This document shows positions 9,924-21,835 of a stretch of 64,000 nt of DNA, piece by piece. The position numbers and the translations under genes were made by a program. The stretch is from Poa pratensis. Lineage: Eukaryota; Streptophyta; Magnoliopsida; Poales; Poaceae. The stretch lies in assembly GCA_947311845.1 (NCBI GenBank), contig CAMZMU010000040.1, positions 51,793,557 through 51,857,556 on the forward strand, in the 5' to 3' direction. Below the pieces are notes generated by a model. It was not told the origin of the DNA and ran no database searches. It saw nothing but the letters and a program-made list of their open reading frames with translations. The stretch's first letter is position 1; each line of letters begins with the position of its first letter.

Positions 9924-12900
9924 TTAGTCATCATGCTCTACTGAGAAGTCCGGCTCAGAGGGCTTCCTGAACTTAGGCAGTTCTCTATGGCTGTCGGATC
10001 CTTTCCTGGCTGCAGTAATGATTTTCCGTGCGAAATTGTGCTCGGGGAAAGTGTCGTCTTCGTCTAATCTCGTGGAGGAGAATGACTCCCTCGTCATAAG
10101 GTCCTTGGCCAGCTTCCTCCTCTTATGGCGGCGCCAAGTAGCTTGAATGAAACATGCCGCCCAGGTCCTCCAGTGGTGAGAATAGTAGCGGAAAGTGTGC
10201 TGCAACTTCCTGCTGTGGAGGCGCCTGAACTGACTAGCAACAAACTTGAGGTCCTCCGCTTGGAGAGCGAACGCCTCCACTTCAACAAGTGCCTTGACCG
10301 TTCTGGTGGATGATGGCAAGTTAACAGTAGGCTTGGGGACAAGAGCCCATCCAAGCAATTCTTCGCCACAGAAATCGCCAGGATTCAGGATGATCGAGTT
10401 GAAGAAGCCTGTCCGGCCACCATCTGTGGTGGAGCTTTCTAGCTTCCCACGGATGATAAAGAGCATCTCGGTCACTGGATCACCTTCACGGACAGTGTAT
10501 GTGCCCTTTGTACTCAAGGAAGATACAAGACGCCCACAGATGGCGTCTAGAAGTTGATCATCCATCTGCGAGAAAAATGGGACCTGAAAGCGATGTGAAA
10601 AAAAAATAGTGAGACTCAGTCATCATGTGATCTGCATTTTCACGAACTCGCTGTCAAATGGAACTATATGTGTACCAGTGATCACTGCATGAGTCACAAG
10701 AACTATGCCAACTACAGAATACCACTATAAGGTTGTCACTGGCCAAAACATTGGAGGGAAAGGGTGGATTTGCAAACGAGTACTTAAACATGATATGAAC
10801 GGATTTCTGAAAGAGCAGAGTTCGGTGCTCTCCCAGAAACCAAATTGTATAAATCTGAAGTTAGTGTGGCTACTGACTATTATTGGAGCATTGGGTGGTT
10901 GCAAATCAAGCCCAAAATTTGCCATGTGAATGTTTTTTCTCCTTTTGACGGCATTGAAGCGCCTCCCAGTAGGATATAATGTTAGTACTCGAATCTTGCA
11001 GAGACTCAACAGCTCTCCAGTGTTCAAACACGGAAAAAGAAATACACACCTAGGTCAATAAAGCAGCAGGTTTTAAATTCTCCATATTAATCTGTTTACC
11101 ATTAGAGGATAAAGAGAACTAAAGAAAGGGAGGATATTGTTCTGTTTGCAACGTCTCCCTAGTGGAAAATTAAAGGAAAGATAGGATTAGGAGAAGGAGA
11201 GAAATATGAGGTGAACGTTTTCCTTCTCGCTCAAAGTTTGGGAAAGGGAGGCAAAGGAGAAGTGCATACTCGCAGTTAGTTTTCATGTCACAGTTATCTT
11301 CTTTAATGTATGCTCGAGTTGGATTGTAATACAAAAAAAATAGAAGGTAGCACCTTCCAATTCTAATTTCATGGTCTCACATGTTCCATACATCCGTAAA
11401 AAGCATAAGCGGAACTGATGGAATGAGGGTCACCTAGAAACACATGGCTCAATTTGTCCAAATGGCTTGTAACAAGATCATCAAATGGCTGAGAAGTTCA
11501 TAAGTTTATGTAATTCTTCAACAACAAAAGAGAGTAAAGAAGCTAATTTTACCCGGCGAACAAGATCCAAGCAAAGGTGACGATTGATGTCACGGCGAAG
11601 ATCTGCAGGCAGAGCCTTCAAGATAGCTGCTTCGTCCACACCTCGAGTTGCAAGCCACTTGTAATGAATAAATCTTCTCACCCTTTCTCGTAGTTCAGGA
11701 GGTAGTTGGCGATGTCTCATCCACTCTTCGGTATCTCTTTGCCTTACTCTCCACTCCTCAACCCTTGCAGTGATAGATTGTAGGTAGGTCTAGCAGATAA
11801 TATAATGTAATAAGCTCACTGTTTATGCAAACAATTATGATGAGAAATGTGAACTTGAAACAGAGGAACCATATATAGTTTATTAGTTACTTGAGCAGAG
11901 GTAACACTGAAAAAAAAACGAAAAGCTGTTGACATCACCCCATAAAAGAACAAATATCTAAGTAATGCATGTGTAAAATAGGATTGTTGAGCTGGTTTAG
12001 TAAGGACGTAAGGTTAGGGGCTATCATCTCTAAAAACAAAAGCAAAACGCAAGAAGATTAAAGTCCACAAGTGGGGTGTGCATGTGGTATTATGACCTCG
12101 TCCAGACAAAAATCTCGGCTTAGTAAATTACTTGTCAGGGTATACGGATTCAAAGAAAAAAAGTAATTTACTTGTTAGTCTGAGTAATATACTGAAATCA
12201 TCAATGCACGTTGACCAAGCATATTACTGTTAGAGTTATACTTATGATGTCTTTTGGTCTTCTACATATTTGCCTTTTGGCCTCCTCTTGTACGTGTATA
12301 TATGATGGCTTTTGCCTCCTGGAATACATATCGCATATTGCTAACATGGTATCAGTGCTTAGGTTAATTTTTTTTACCGTGCGACGCTGTCTCCTTGGCC
12401 GTCGGCTGCGCTGATCTTCCCTTGCCCGCGTGCCGTCCCTAAGGCCGCTGCGCTACCCTATGGCTGCTAATCTCCCAGCTGGTCTCCGTCACCAGTTCCC
12501 CGTCGCCGCAGCTCATCTACAAGGTGGCGGCTGCTGAGATTCCGCCGCCGCCTCGTCTTCTGCTGGATTCGACCGCCGTCACGTCTTCTGCTTGATTTGG
12601 CCTGCTTGCTCTGCCCCGAGGTCGCCGTCGCCGGTCTCCTGTCCCGGCCATCGGTGCCCTCACGCGGACGGGCGCCGCTCCCTGGTCGTTGGCGACTTCC
12701 TGCTCCGCCCCGAGGTCGCCGACTCGCCGTCGCCGGTCTCCTGTCCCAGCCATCAGTGCCCTCACGCGGACGGGCGACCTCCCTGGTTGTTGGCGACTTC
12801 TACTCCACCCCGAGGTCGCCGTCGCCGGCCTCCTGTCCCGGCCCGTGCCCTCACGCGGACGGGGCCGCTCTTCCTCAGCCGCTGGTCTCCCAGGTCGATT

Positions 12901-15900
12901 CGGCCGTGCGACGAGCCAATTTCTGCTGCTGGCTGCTGACTGTTTCTGTCTCTATTCTATCGGCTGCTTCTGCTGGTGGTTTCGTGCAGCTATTTCCATC
13001 GGAGTGGATTGGGCTGTTCGGGTGTCTCTGTGAGCCCGTTGGTTCTGCTTTGGCTGACTGGACTGAAAAAAAAGAAACTACAATGTCTTCATCCTCGGGC
13101 TATGTCGCCGTTCCTCGCTGCTCGGTGATATTTGATGGGGCTAACTATGCCGAGTTTGCTTTATTTATGCGCATTGACATGCGTGGTATTTGCCTCTGGG
13201 GCGTTCTTTCTGGCGAGGTCCCACGTCCGCCGCGTCCAGTTCCCCCTGTGGCTCCTACGCCGCCGCCGCCACCACCAACTCTTGCCGCAGATGCCTCTGA
13301 TGCTGATCGGAATGCAGTCAGGATTGCTGCTGATGAAGCGGCTGCTACTTATGATCAGCAGGTATTGGATTATTCGGATGCACTTTCCGTTTACCGTGAT
13401 GATCTTGCTGCTTTCACTCAGTGGTGTGATGATGATGATGCTCGTGCTGCTGCTGTCCTCACGTCTAGTGTTCTACCCCAGTTTGCTTCTGAGTTTATTG
13501 GGCTCAGTACTGTCTTTGAGATGTGGACCCATCTTCGTCAGCGCTATCAACCCTCCGGTGATGCTCAGTACTTGTCTGTGGTCCGTCAAGAGCATGATCT
13601 TCAAAAGGGAGACTCCACTATTGATGAGTTCTACACTCAGAGCTCTGCTATTTGGCGCCAGCTTGACTCCCTTCGCTCTGTTGTTTGTGGTACTTGCCCG
13701 TGTTGCCAGACTGTGAGGTCTGACGTGGAGTTTCGCCGAGTCTATGAGTTCTTATCTCGGCTCCGTGGGGAGTTTGAGCCTTGACGTGCTCAGCTGTTTG
13801 CTCGTGGTCGTGTTCCTATCCCGTCCATATTCTGAGTCAGTTTGTTTCTGCTCCCGCTTCAGCTCACTATAGTCAGTTAGTCACCTTCTTCGTGTTCTAC
13901 GATATATAGTCACCTTCTTCGTGTTCTACGATATCTTCGTGGCACGATCTCTCACCGTCTCTTCTTTCCCCGTTCCAGCTCGTTACAGCTCCAGGCCTAT
14001 TCAGATGCTACGTGGGCTAGTGATCCCTCGGATCGCCGCTCACTTTCTGCTTATTGTGTTTTTCTTGGTGGTTCTCTCATTGCTTGGAAGACGAAGAAAT
14101 AGACTGCAGTTTCCCGTTCGAGTGCAGAGGCCGAGTTACGAGCTATGGCACTATTGACGCCAGAGGTGACTTGGTTACGATGGCTGCTAGAGGATTTTGG
14201 TGTTTCTGTTACTACACCTACTGCCCTCTTGTCAGACAGTACAGGTGCTATAAGTATTGCGAGGGATCCCGTGAAGCATGAGCTTACTAAGCATATTGGT
14301 GTTGATGCTTCTTTTGTGCGCGCTGGTTGTTCAGGATCAAGTTATTGCTCTTCACTATGTGCCTTCTGAGTTACAGCTGGCAGACTTTTTCACGAAGGCC
14401 CAGACTAGAGCGCAACATGGATTTTTCCTCTCCAAACTCAGTGCTGTGTATCCACCATGAGTTTGCGGCGGGGGGTGGGGGGGGGGGGGGGTGGGGGGTG
14501 TTAGAGTTATACTTATGATGTCTTTTGGTCTTCTACATATTTGCCTTTTGGCCTCCTCTTGTACGTGTATATATGATGGCTTTTGCCTCCTAGAATACAT
14601 ATCGCATATTGCTAACAATTACCAGGCACAAAAAAGACTTTATCCTTGTGTCTAAGCTATGGACCCATGGTCAGAGAGTACACATTTGAAAAGTGAGATT
14701 GCAAATTGCAATGAACAACTCGACATTTGCAAACTTTTGCAAAGAATAACCAACAATCTTAAAATGTTTCAAATATAATACAAGTGAAAAGGAATGATAT
14801 GGAACATCCCCAGCATTAGAGCAAAAATGCGAGCAAAAATGGAAATGACGGCATGGTATGAAGATAGAAATATTGAGGCTAGACATGTGGTGAACCTAAG
14901 AATCAAAAAATGGTTCACAAAGCAAATACGTTAAACAAAAATGCTGTGGTATGTAACTTATATAATCAAAGTAGTTTCACGAGTTGCACATGAATGTAAG
15001 TTTAGATTATAGTGTAAAAGTACCTGAACATTTCCAATCAAATGGGCAAACAAAACGAGACCAAGTACCGCCAAGAATATGGCATATAGTGTCTCACCAA
15101 TATAGGTACTCACACTCAAAGTCTGGCCGTAGCAACTGTTTCAACAAACAATATAGCATGTTATCAACTAATAGAATTGTTATACTAGCTGTAGTTGTTA
15201 AAACATAGCTGTTACAACAAAGAGGCACAGTAGCTAAAACTGCTCAGGTCAGGAAGCATCGTATAGTTGAATATATAAAACTAAGATCTCTGAAACGCTG
15301 CTTTAACAGAGAATATTGATTAATGTTCAAACTTTGTACCATATTATGTAAGTACGGGGTACATGGCTCAGCCGATGCCAAGTGAGGGTAAAGATCCCCA
15401 TGATCTTCCAGTTACGAACTTTACCATTAGAAATATATCCTTTTGCTTGAGCATTAAGCCAATTAGAGATCAGATCTACGATTTGTTACTTAGATTGGAT
15501 TGTTAGGCCTCTATATAAAGAGGAACCCCTATGAGGATCAAAGCAAGCAAGGGTAGAAGAACAATTCTTCTATTTTGCCCTGGGTGCGAGAAACATTCCC
15601 CTATCTTATCAGATTATCTGTCATATGAGAAGATCTACTGTTCAGGTATTGTCATACCTTAGATTCTGTAAGCCCCACCAAAGGCAATAGAAGTACTTCC
15701 TCAGGAATCTCTGGCTAGGAGTTCTGTTTGATAACAGTGTCTCAAACATACCATAATCGAAACTGGCAGTTTTGTTCCTAGCATCACAGCTTTTAAAGAT
15801 AGCAGTGCTATTTACCCAATTTGTATCTGGCTTAACGTTACAAGCTAGGTATTTTTTATGGCAACTGGGTTCATCACCACAATATTTTTGCCAGCAGGCG

Positions 15901-17906
15901 GTCTGGCGATCAACAGATAACAGGTACCACAATGCTCCTAAAACCTGAAAAGGAGAAGAACATGTCAAGCAGTTCCACTACATGATATCCAAATAAAAAC
16001 TATGGCACCACAACAAAGTATGCTGGAGAAAGATTGGACACTGAAACTTCTAATCCCATTTAAGTATCTAGGTATCGTACATGGCTAGCGGTCATGTATA
16101 ACAGCAGATTGGATACAGCTCCTTGCCAAGCAGTCTTCGAAAAAGCTCCGGTAACTCTGACAATCTTTCTATTCAAGGAAAATATGAGATATAACCTTAG
16201 AATGTACTGAAAAAGAGCAACCACAAACAGCGTGTCATTGTTATGCCCAGACCAAGAATATTTAATAGCTGGTATCACAGACCAAGTAATGATCTGCAAA
16301 AAAAGAAAGAAAGAAATGTCAGATAACAGCCAGGTATAGAGTAAGACTTTTATGGTTTGATTCAGGATGTTGAGATCTACTACTTTCATGTTCGATAAAA
16401 GAATAGTCTTGCATCAGACCAAATTTAGTAGTGTCCAATATATTAGAATGAAATACTTTTTGGTAGTTTCAAGGCAACTAAGACATTGCAGTATTCACAA
16501 GTTCACCATTTTTCTGCTTTCATAATAAAAAAAGGAAACAGAGAATTTTTTCCTTGTTAAAAAAAGTTACTTATTTTAACCTATTTATGGTCAGGTGATA
16601 TGGATTATTTCATCTGGAAGAGGAACAACCTTTCGGCTCAACCCTACGACCCTACACAACAATGTCAGCAGTTCATGGCCATCTGGGTTAATGCTAATGA
16701 AACAATATGCAAACATCAGTGTTGACAAATGCCCCCTATAATGATAATCAATGCATCATACAGGATTCAAATTACCTGCGGTACAGGCAATGAAGCCACT
16801 AAATCAACTGCAAAGTCGGATCTCAGATATTTCTTTGCAATTTCATTAGGATCCGTAACAAGGTCTCCTCGGCCGAAAACACCCAACTTGGAGCTTGGAT
16901 TAATATATGCGGTCATGAACTTTACCACAATTTGGATGACATAGAAAAGATCGGCAATTGACCGGAAGACAGTAATAATGACAGCCAGGTTTCTATCTTT
17001 CCCGATGCATGGAGTGGGCGCTTCCCTGACGATTGTAGGCACGTAGAAGAACAGAGGGTCCATAAATAGAGCAACGAAGCATGAGATGCGGAAGACGTAA
17101 TTCCATATCAAGATGAAATCGCTTGTTGGATCGATAATCTTAAGGTCTTGTCCTGCTACGAAAATCCTGCTCTTCCCCGGATTACCCACGCGTAGCTTGC
17201 GAGCAGCTAGCCCGGGCTGTTTCTGGTAGACAGGCATGGTTGGCTTCGCCCTCTCATCATGGAATCTGGGAACGAAAACAGAATTAACACTCCACTTGAA
17301 AGTGACTCTAAAAATCTTCTGCAATAGATTTTAGAAAGAAAGAAAAAGAGAGGGGGTGCTAAATAGTTCTGGAGCCAGAAATGGCAAGCTAAGCTCAACA
17401 CCAGTCAGGGTAACCAGCAGGAATTATGTTCTCTCTTATCCAAGGCTATTTTACATTAGTTCTCCTATCCGATCCTCAGCTGTGAATGTAATCTTACTCT
17501 GCTCATCTATTAGAGTTAGCAAACATCTTAAGAGGACTCACTCACTACCAGATTACTGTTATGCGAACAGTCCAAAATCAAAGCCACACAGGAACCATGA
17601 ACCAAGTACCAGCCAGACTGAGAACACAGGAGCAGCAAACTTCTTGTCAACGAACGCAGCAACCGCCACCAACCCAACCCAACCCGATTCTATTATCTTC
17701 TCAAATTTCCCCCCGCAACAGGAAAATTAGAAGCAAAATCGCGCCGCATCTCACGCCTTCACCTCCGCGCCCCTAAGCAAGAAATGACGAAATCTCCGTG
17801 CAAAGCAGCAGCAGAGAGCTCCCGCCCGCGCTCACCTTACGGTCCGCTGCCTCTTGAGCGCCATCTCGTCGTCCACCCTCCTGGACCCGAACATGGCGTA
17901 CTCCAT
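9924..17906 (-). CDS. CNGC: Cyclic nucleotide-gated ion channel, complete, seven exons
   Basis: Exons (minus strand): 17906-17836, 17265-16776, 16293-16081, 15944-15658, 15135-15024, 11789-11553, 10583-9924. All introns are GT-AG, phases agree, and the product is 689 aa, a normal CNGC length. It is a plasma-membrane cation channel subunit. Visible parts: basic N-terminus, six-helix core from about residue 70, pore loop ending WWGLQNLS (347-354), C-linker with VEEWRVRQRDTEEWM and LPPELRERVRRF, and a cyclic-nucleotide-binding domain from about 471. The CNBD has the phosphate-binding cassette GDFCGEELLGWAL (539-551), followed by an IQ motif FIQATWRRHKRRK (615-627) for calmodulin. FDYGMFETLL before the pore resembles the CNGC15/17 group, but the subgroup is inference. 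The start gives the short N-terminus MEYAMFGSRRVDD. The 3.2 kb intron between exons 5 and 6 contains a copia element; splicing should be unaffected if that intron is removed normally. Confidence 0.93.
12228..12346 (+). repeat. Left LTR of the copia element (119 bp)
   Basis: Boundaries are set by comparison with the right LTR at 14499-14617 and by the attac duplication. The length is short for copia LTRs. Confidence 0.95.
12613..12870 (+). repeat. GC-rich minisatellite in the copia leader, ~2.6 units
   Basis: Units start at 12613, 12707 and 12807 (94 bp, 100 bp, then partial). Each holds ccccgaggtcgcc, cctcctgtcccrgcc-type sequence and ccctcacgcggacgg. The repeat lies between the primer site and gag. 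Confidence 0.85.
13083..13784 (+). CDS. copia gag (UBN2-type) ORF
   Basis: The ATG at 13083 (MSSSSGYVAVPRCSVIFDG) gives about 233 residues to the TGA at 13782-13784. The same frame is open upstream, but this start matches copia Gag proteins. Features: an N-terminal region with NYAEFALFMRI and LWGVLSG, a proline-rich insert (PPPPPP), and the gag_pre/UBN2 core with VFEMWTHLRQRYQ and FYTQSSAIWRQLDSL. It ends before any CCHC zinc knuckle. Gag would build the particle. The frame appears intact over its remaining length, which fits a recent insertion. Confidence 0.8.
   Translation: MSSSSGYVAVPRCSVIFDGANYAEFALFMRIDMRGICLWGVLSGEVPRPPRPVPPVAPTPPPPPPTLAADASDADRNAVRIAADEAAATYDQQVLDYSDALSVYRDDLAAFTQWCDDDDARAAAVLTSSVLPQFASEFIGLSTVFEMWTHLRQRYQPSGDAQYLSVVRQEHDLQKGDSTIDEFYTQSSAIWRQLDSLRSVVCGTCPCCQTVRSDVEFRRVYEFLSRLRGEFEP
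13878..13935 (+). repeat. 29-bp perfect-type tandem duplication
   Basis: Units 13878-13906 and 13907-13935 both read tagtcaccttcttcgtgttc... and differ only at the last base. It lies at the deletion junction between gag and the RNase H remnant. Confidence 0.9.
14050..14460 (+). pseudogene. copia RNase H C-terminal remnant
   Basis: Pieces in shifting frames give the end of copia Pol: SSAEAELRAM-like sequence near 14130, WLRWLLEDFGV, LLSDSTGAISIA, KHELTKHIGVD, then ALHYVPSELQLADFFTKAQ. The final block is the conserved tail that precedes the polypurine tract in copia elements. Frameshifts prevent one continuous product. Confidence 0.8.
14499..14617 (+). repeat. Right LTR of the copia element (119 bp)
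   Basis: One base differs from the left LTR. It is followed by the attac target duplication at 14618-14622. Confidence 0.95.
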
Positions 17907-18437
17907 CCAGCTACAAGGAGCATGAGCTCCACATCCACGCAGCCAGCAGACCAGAGGCGAGGTCTTCCGGCGGATCCCTCGCGCCGGCCGAAGGAGGGGA
18001 GAGGTGCGGCGGTCGGGATCGTGCGCGGGACAGCGAGGAAGGATGGAGGGCCGGGGAATGGAAGGAAACTACCGGGAGGGAGAGAGACCGAAAAGGTTGA
18101 TTGACGTTTCTTGGGTATAAAATGAAGTTCAATCTCGTGTGTTGACTTGCTCCAATGGAGTTTTTTTTTTTTTTTTTGAGAGCTGCTCCAGTGGCTAGAA
18201 TTTTATTTTTCTGGGTTGTTTGTTAACTCTCGTGTGGGTAGGTGGTGCGACGGAGACTCAGTCAAACGACCAATCATGTGTGCCTATTTATTTCAATTTT
18301 TTTGAGTATATTCGTAACGATATATTCATATTTTCATATCAACACTAATTTAGAAAATATAATTTAGTACCGTAATAAAAATAAAAAAATAAAATAATAT
18401 AGTTCATACAACAATTATTAATTTAAATATGTTTCTA
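17907..18437. other. CNGC upstream region
   Basis: This holds the 5' UTR and presumed promoter of the minus-strand channel gene. It is GC-rich to about 18080, then AT-rich with a 17-base T run at 18161-18177. No clear TATA box could be assigned. Confidence 0.4.
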
Positions 18438-18530
18438 CTCCCTCCATTCCAAATTATAAGATGTTTTAGATATTTTAATATAGAATAAATACGGACTCAA
18501 ATAAATGAATCTACATACATCTGAATCAGA
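18438..18530. mobile_element. Half of a Stowaway-like MITE
   Basis: It begins after TA with ctccctccattccaaattat and continues like the 5' half of a Stowaway. The second inverted end is not found, so it is truncated. Confidence 0.6.
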
Positions 18531-18559
18531 AATAATCCAAAACATGGGCCGAGGTAGTA

Positions 18560-18801
18560 AAAGACAACATGACGAACACCCACGAGTGTTCAACTAGATC
18601 ATCATTCAGCTGCCGATGAACATCTTCATTATGAATTTGCTGATTCATGGCAAGAAATTCAGCAAACTTAGTCGGGATGTTCTGATATGGCTCACCAAGA
18701 GGGCACTGATAGTCAAACTGTTGATCAAACATTAGGCCATCATCGCGCTCACTCTCCCGATCATGTTGTACATGAGTACAAGTGTTAATTGTCTCCCACA
18801 T
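18560..18801 (-). pseudogene. PIF/Harbinger transposase C-terminal fragment
   Basis: The minus-strand reading contains FAEFLAMNQQIHNEDVHRQL and NDDLVEHSWVF. This resembles the end of grass Harbinger (HARBI1-like) transposases, which close with 'LQNDLVEHLW'. Only the tail is present, with no catalytic DDE residues. Confidence 0.45.
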
Positions 18802-19437
18802 CAGATATAATGATCATAATTTAGTAGGACACCGAATAATAACAATACGAGTTTGGAGCACACCAAATGATATCCATAGTTGTTATCCATAGACTATGAA
18901 CGAAGAAATCAAACCACAAAACATTCTGAAAGTTATCTAGGCAAAAAAATTAGAAGAAAATAACCTGTTTGGGAAAATGGTTAAACACCTTTTGTGCGAG
19001 GCAAGAGCAGGGTAGTTTTTCGGCCTCTGGTTGAACGAGCTGTCGGAAGCAACGGGTCATACGACAGCGAGAACGACGGCGGGTTGGCTTACATGGTGAG
19101 AGTGGCGCGGCGCGGGAGCGCCAATATTCTGGACTCCGGTGGAAGATCAATGGCGAACTTTGGTTGCGAAACATTTCGATGGGAGAGGGGGAGAGATTGC
19201 ACATGGGATAGAGGATGGGCGGGGGAAAAATTGTCGGGTCGCTAGCATGTGGATCCCGCCGATCAGAGTCTACGTGGAGGGCATGCCCGGGGTGTCCAAC
19301 AACCTCAAACCAGCCCCATAGGGTTGAGGCTGACAAGCGGATGTCAAATAGTTTTAGTGTCCTTTGTGCAATATGCGAGGACTTCAAGTAATTTTCTTTT
19401 CTCTCAAGGTCCTTTTGGTAAAATGAGAGCCGGTGGG
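18802..19437. other. Spacer without recognised gene
   Basis: A GC-rich patch around 18985-19260 is open in several frames but shows no domain. It may belong to an old PIF/Harbinger or captured sequence. Confidence 0.3.
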
Positions 19438-19889
19438 TAGGGCTGGAATTAGAACTCGAAACTCATGAGTTAAACGAGTAACTTTGACTCGACTCGACTT
19501 GGCTTGAACTTGTTGCTAAATGAGCTGAGTCGGGTTTTCATATTTTATGATAAATGAGTTCGAGTTGAACGAGCCGAGTTCCAAGCCACTCGTTTAGCTC
19601 GTTTAACTGCTGAAAATAATGATACCTCTATATTCTTGTCTTTTTAAACATTCTCTCCTGATTATTATAGATTAACGATTAGATATTACTTGATAATGTC
19701 ATATTGTAATTGATTGTTAATAGTTTTACTGTGCTAAACAAGTTAAACGAGCAAAATCACGAGTTTTGCGAGCCAAGCCAAGTTCCAGTTATGGACTTGT
19801 TTGATAAACGAGTCTAGCCAAGTTGGCTTGATTGTTGGCCGAGTTTTAATGAGTCGAGCTGAGCTGGCTCGGCTTGAATTTCAGGCCTA
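19438..19889. mobile_element. hAT-type MITE rich in 'gagct' inverted repeats
   Basis: The ends are inverted repeats (left tagggctggaattagaac, right the complement of taggcctgaaattcaagc). Flanking 8-mers ccggtggg (19430-19437) and cctgtgcg (19890-19897) agree at six of eight bases, as expected for an old hAT insertion. The interior is almost entirely short inverted repeats of cgagt/actcg type. Confidence 0.65.
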
Positions 19890-20064
19890 CCTGTGCGCTG
19901 TCCGCCATGGTAGAACATTAGTAGTCTTTGAGGTTTTTGACAGTAGTAGTCGGCAGTGCAGGTTGTTGTCGAGGTTGCGCTCGTGATATGGCCATCCACC
20001 ATGCATGACAGAGACGGAGATCCTGAACATGAAATGAGGAATCTCCAAGTGGGCCTCTCTAAAC

Positions 20065-20441
20065 CCCCCACGATCGGATGTTTCAGTAAAATCGTTGACA
20101 AACAGATAAAGCTCGGCTTGGGAAAAGTAGAACAGCGAGCGTCACAGTCTATCATGTAGCTCAGCTCGCGAAAGCATCACCATTCCTCATCCCTCCCTAG
20201 AGTGGATAATGAGAACGAAACAGGGCAAGCAAAGCCAACATATTCGAGCCGAACAACATACTCGGCCAGTGTATGTTCTTTTCGAAAGCTAGAGGGCAAA
20301 AAGGAAGCAGCCAGAGGGCAACGCGACGCTGCTCAGCCAGAAATGTCGACAACATTATGTTAATTCCAACTTTATCTTAGAGTAAGCAAACAGGAGAAAC
20401 CAAAACCAAGAACGCTACAGTGAACCATCCCAGCCAACTTA
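20065..20441. repeat. Segmental duplicate A, left copy
   Basis: Similar in the same orientation to about 61020-61290. Shared blocks include ggcttgggaaaagtagaac-type sequence (also in peroxidase units), gccagtgt.tgttctttt, gctagagggcaa, gctcagccagaaatgt and agtaagcaaacaggaga. It shows the right flank of the peroxidase array also existed here. Confidence 0.7.
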
Positions 20442-20444
20442 TAA

Positions 20445-21835
20445 GAGCATCTCCACTCGGGGGACGGCCAAACTGCCGCCCAAATGTCTGTAGGGCGTGC
20501 CGGACCAAAACAGCTCCCACACGTGACGTCCAAACGCCTTTTTGGTCCGGCGCGGCCCAAAATTTGGTCTGGCACATCCAACCCGCGCCCTCCACTTGGG
20601 GAGCTGCTCGGTTGCGTCAGACAAAACCGCGCGCGACTCCACGTCTGCCTTCGACGCGTGGGCCACGTCTATCATTGAGATATGAAATATATATCTCGGC
20701 GTCCTCTCCTCCGTTTCATTCCAGCCACTTTTCCTCGTCGCCACAATTTGGAAGGGCATGGTGTAGATGACTACCTACGCATGTCAGAGTCCACAACTAT
20801 ATATGAAGAGTACTTTATATATATGAAGAGGATCAAATGAAAAAGAAACAGTACGAATCATGGAAGATAATGCATGAAGAGGATTTCCTAAAATGCTTGG
20901 AAGAATAAATTGCATGCATTGGAGCTGGAAGAACTGTCCATTTGGTTGGCAATGATTGTACAAAGGAGGCCACAAAGAATATTGCAGTGTGGTACTTGGC
21001 CGACCATGAACTATGGATTGGGCACGCTTTTTTCGGTATCACAGGATCACACAATGACATCAACGTGTTACAGCGCTAACTTGTGTTCGCGGGGCCCGTT
21101 GAAAGACATGCTCCACCAGTCAACTATGAGATCAATGGCCACCGGTACAACAAAGGGTACTACCTAGCCGATGGCATCTATCCAAGATGGGCAACGTTTG
21201 TGTAGACAATCTCCAACCCTCGCAGCAACAAAGCTTGTTGGTTTGCCGCTGAACAAGAGAGTGCCAGGAAGGATGTCGAGCGGGCATTTGAAGTGCTCCA
21301 GCAAAGGTTCGCTATCGTTCGGTAGCCTACTCTGACATGGTCAAACGACCAGATGTGGGAGGTGATGAATGCGTGTGTGATCCTACCAACATGATCATCG
21401 AGAGTGAGTGTGCTAATCCAGTGTTCTCTCGCCGATGTTAATCATGACGTGTCGGCAGATTTCGCTGATTTTCTCTCGATGCATATGGAGATTCGTGATA
21501 AAAATACTCATCTCATGAACTCCAAAACGATCTAGTGAGCATCTGTGGGCGCGCGGGGATTGACAGCGGCAAACCCGGAAGGGCTGGATGTTTGAGTTGT
21601 AATTTTATTTTTAATTATTGTGAAAATTTATTGTATGTGTTCAAAACTGTAAACATTCATGTATATTATATTTGTACTTGTCAAAATATTTGAATTTAGA
21701 TAGAAAACCAATTTGGGAGGCCGATTTGGACGCCCCTGAGTGGGGAGCGACGGCGCCCGTAGCCACAAGCTCGTCCGGAAGGCGCCCAAATGGACCGTCC
21801 GGGCGGCCATTTGGGTGCCGTGAGTGGAGACGCTC
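20445..21835 (+). mobile_element. PIF/Harbinger element with degenerate transposase
   Basis: Terminal inverted repeats GAGCATCTCCACTC and GAGCGTCTCCACTC (complement at the right end) are flanked by TAA (20442-20444, 21836-21838), the 3-bp duplication typical of PIF/Harbinger. Between 20900 and 21330 broken frames encode HARBI1-like DDE nuclease pieces (IAxSHNDIN-type block, then [20 protein letters not shown] and VERAFEVLQQRFAIVR). Stops and frameshifts make it inactive. Confidence 0.9.

Larger units (their letters stand above)
12228..14617 (+). mobile_element. Internally deleted Ty1/copia element inside a CNGC intron
   Basis: Two 119-bp LTRs (12228-12346, 14499-14617) start with TGTTAG and end with CTAACA. 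They differ at one base (cctcctggaat versus cctcctagaat). The element is flanked by the 5-bp duplication attac (12223-12227, 14618-14622). A tRNA-Met primer site (tggtatcagtgc) follows the left LTR. A G-rich purine tract, ggggtgg... at about 14468-14498, precedes the right LTR. Inside are gag and the last part of RNase H; protease, integrase and most of reverse transcriptase are missing. It must have moved with proteins from another copy. It lies antisense to the host gene. Confidence 0.95.

Noticed and set aside
15360..15640. LTR-like stretch with a TATA motif (tctatataaagagg) in a CNGC intron
   Set aside because: No matching TG/CA ends, partner LTR, primer site or target duplication was found; it could be a solo LTR remnant but cannot be bounded.
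18161..18177. T run near the CNGC promoter as a SINE or retrogene tail
   Set aside because: No RNA polymerase III boxes or target duplication nearby.
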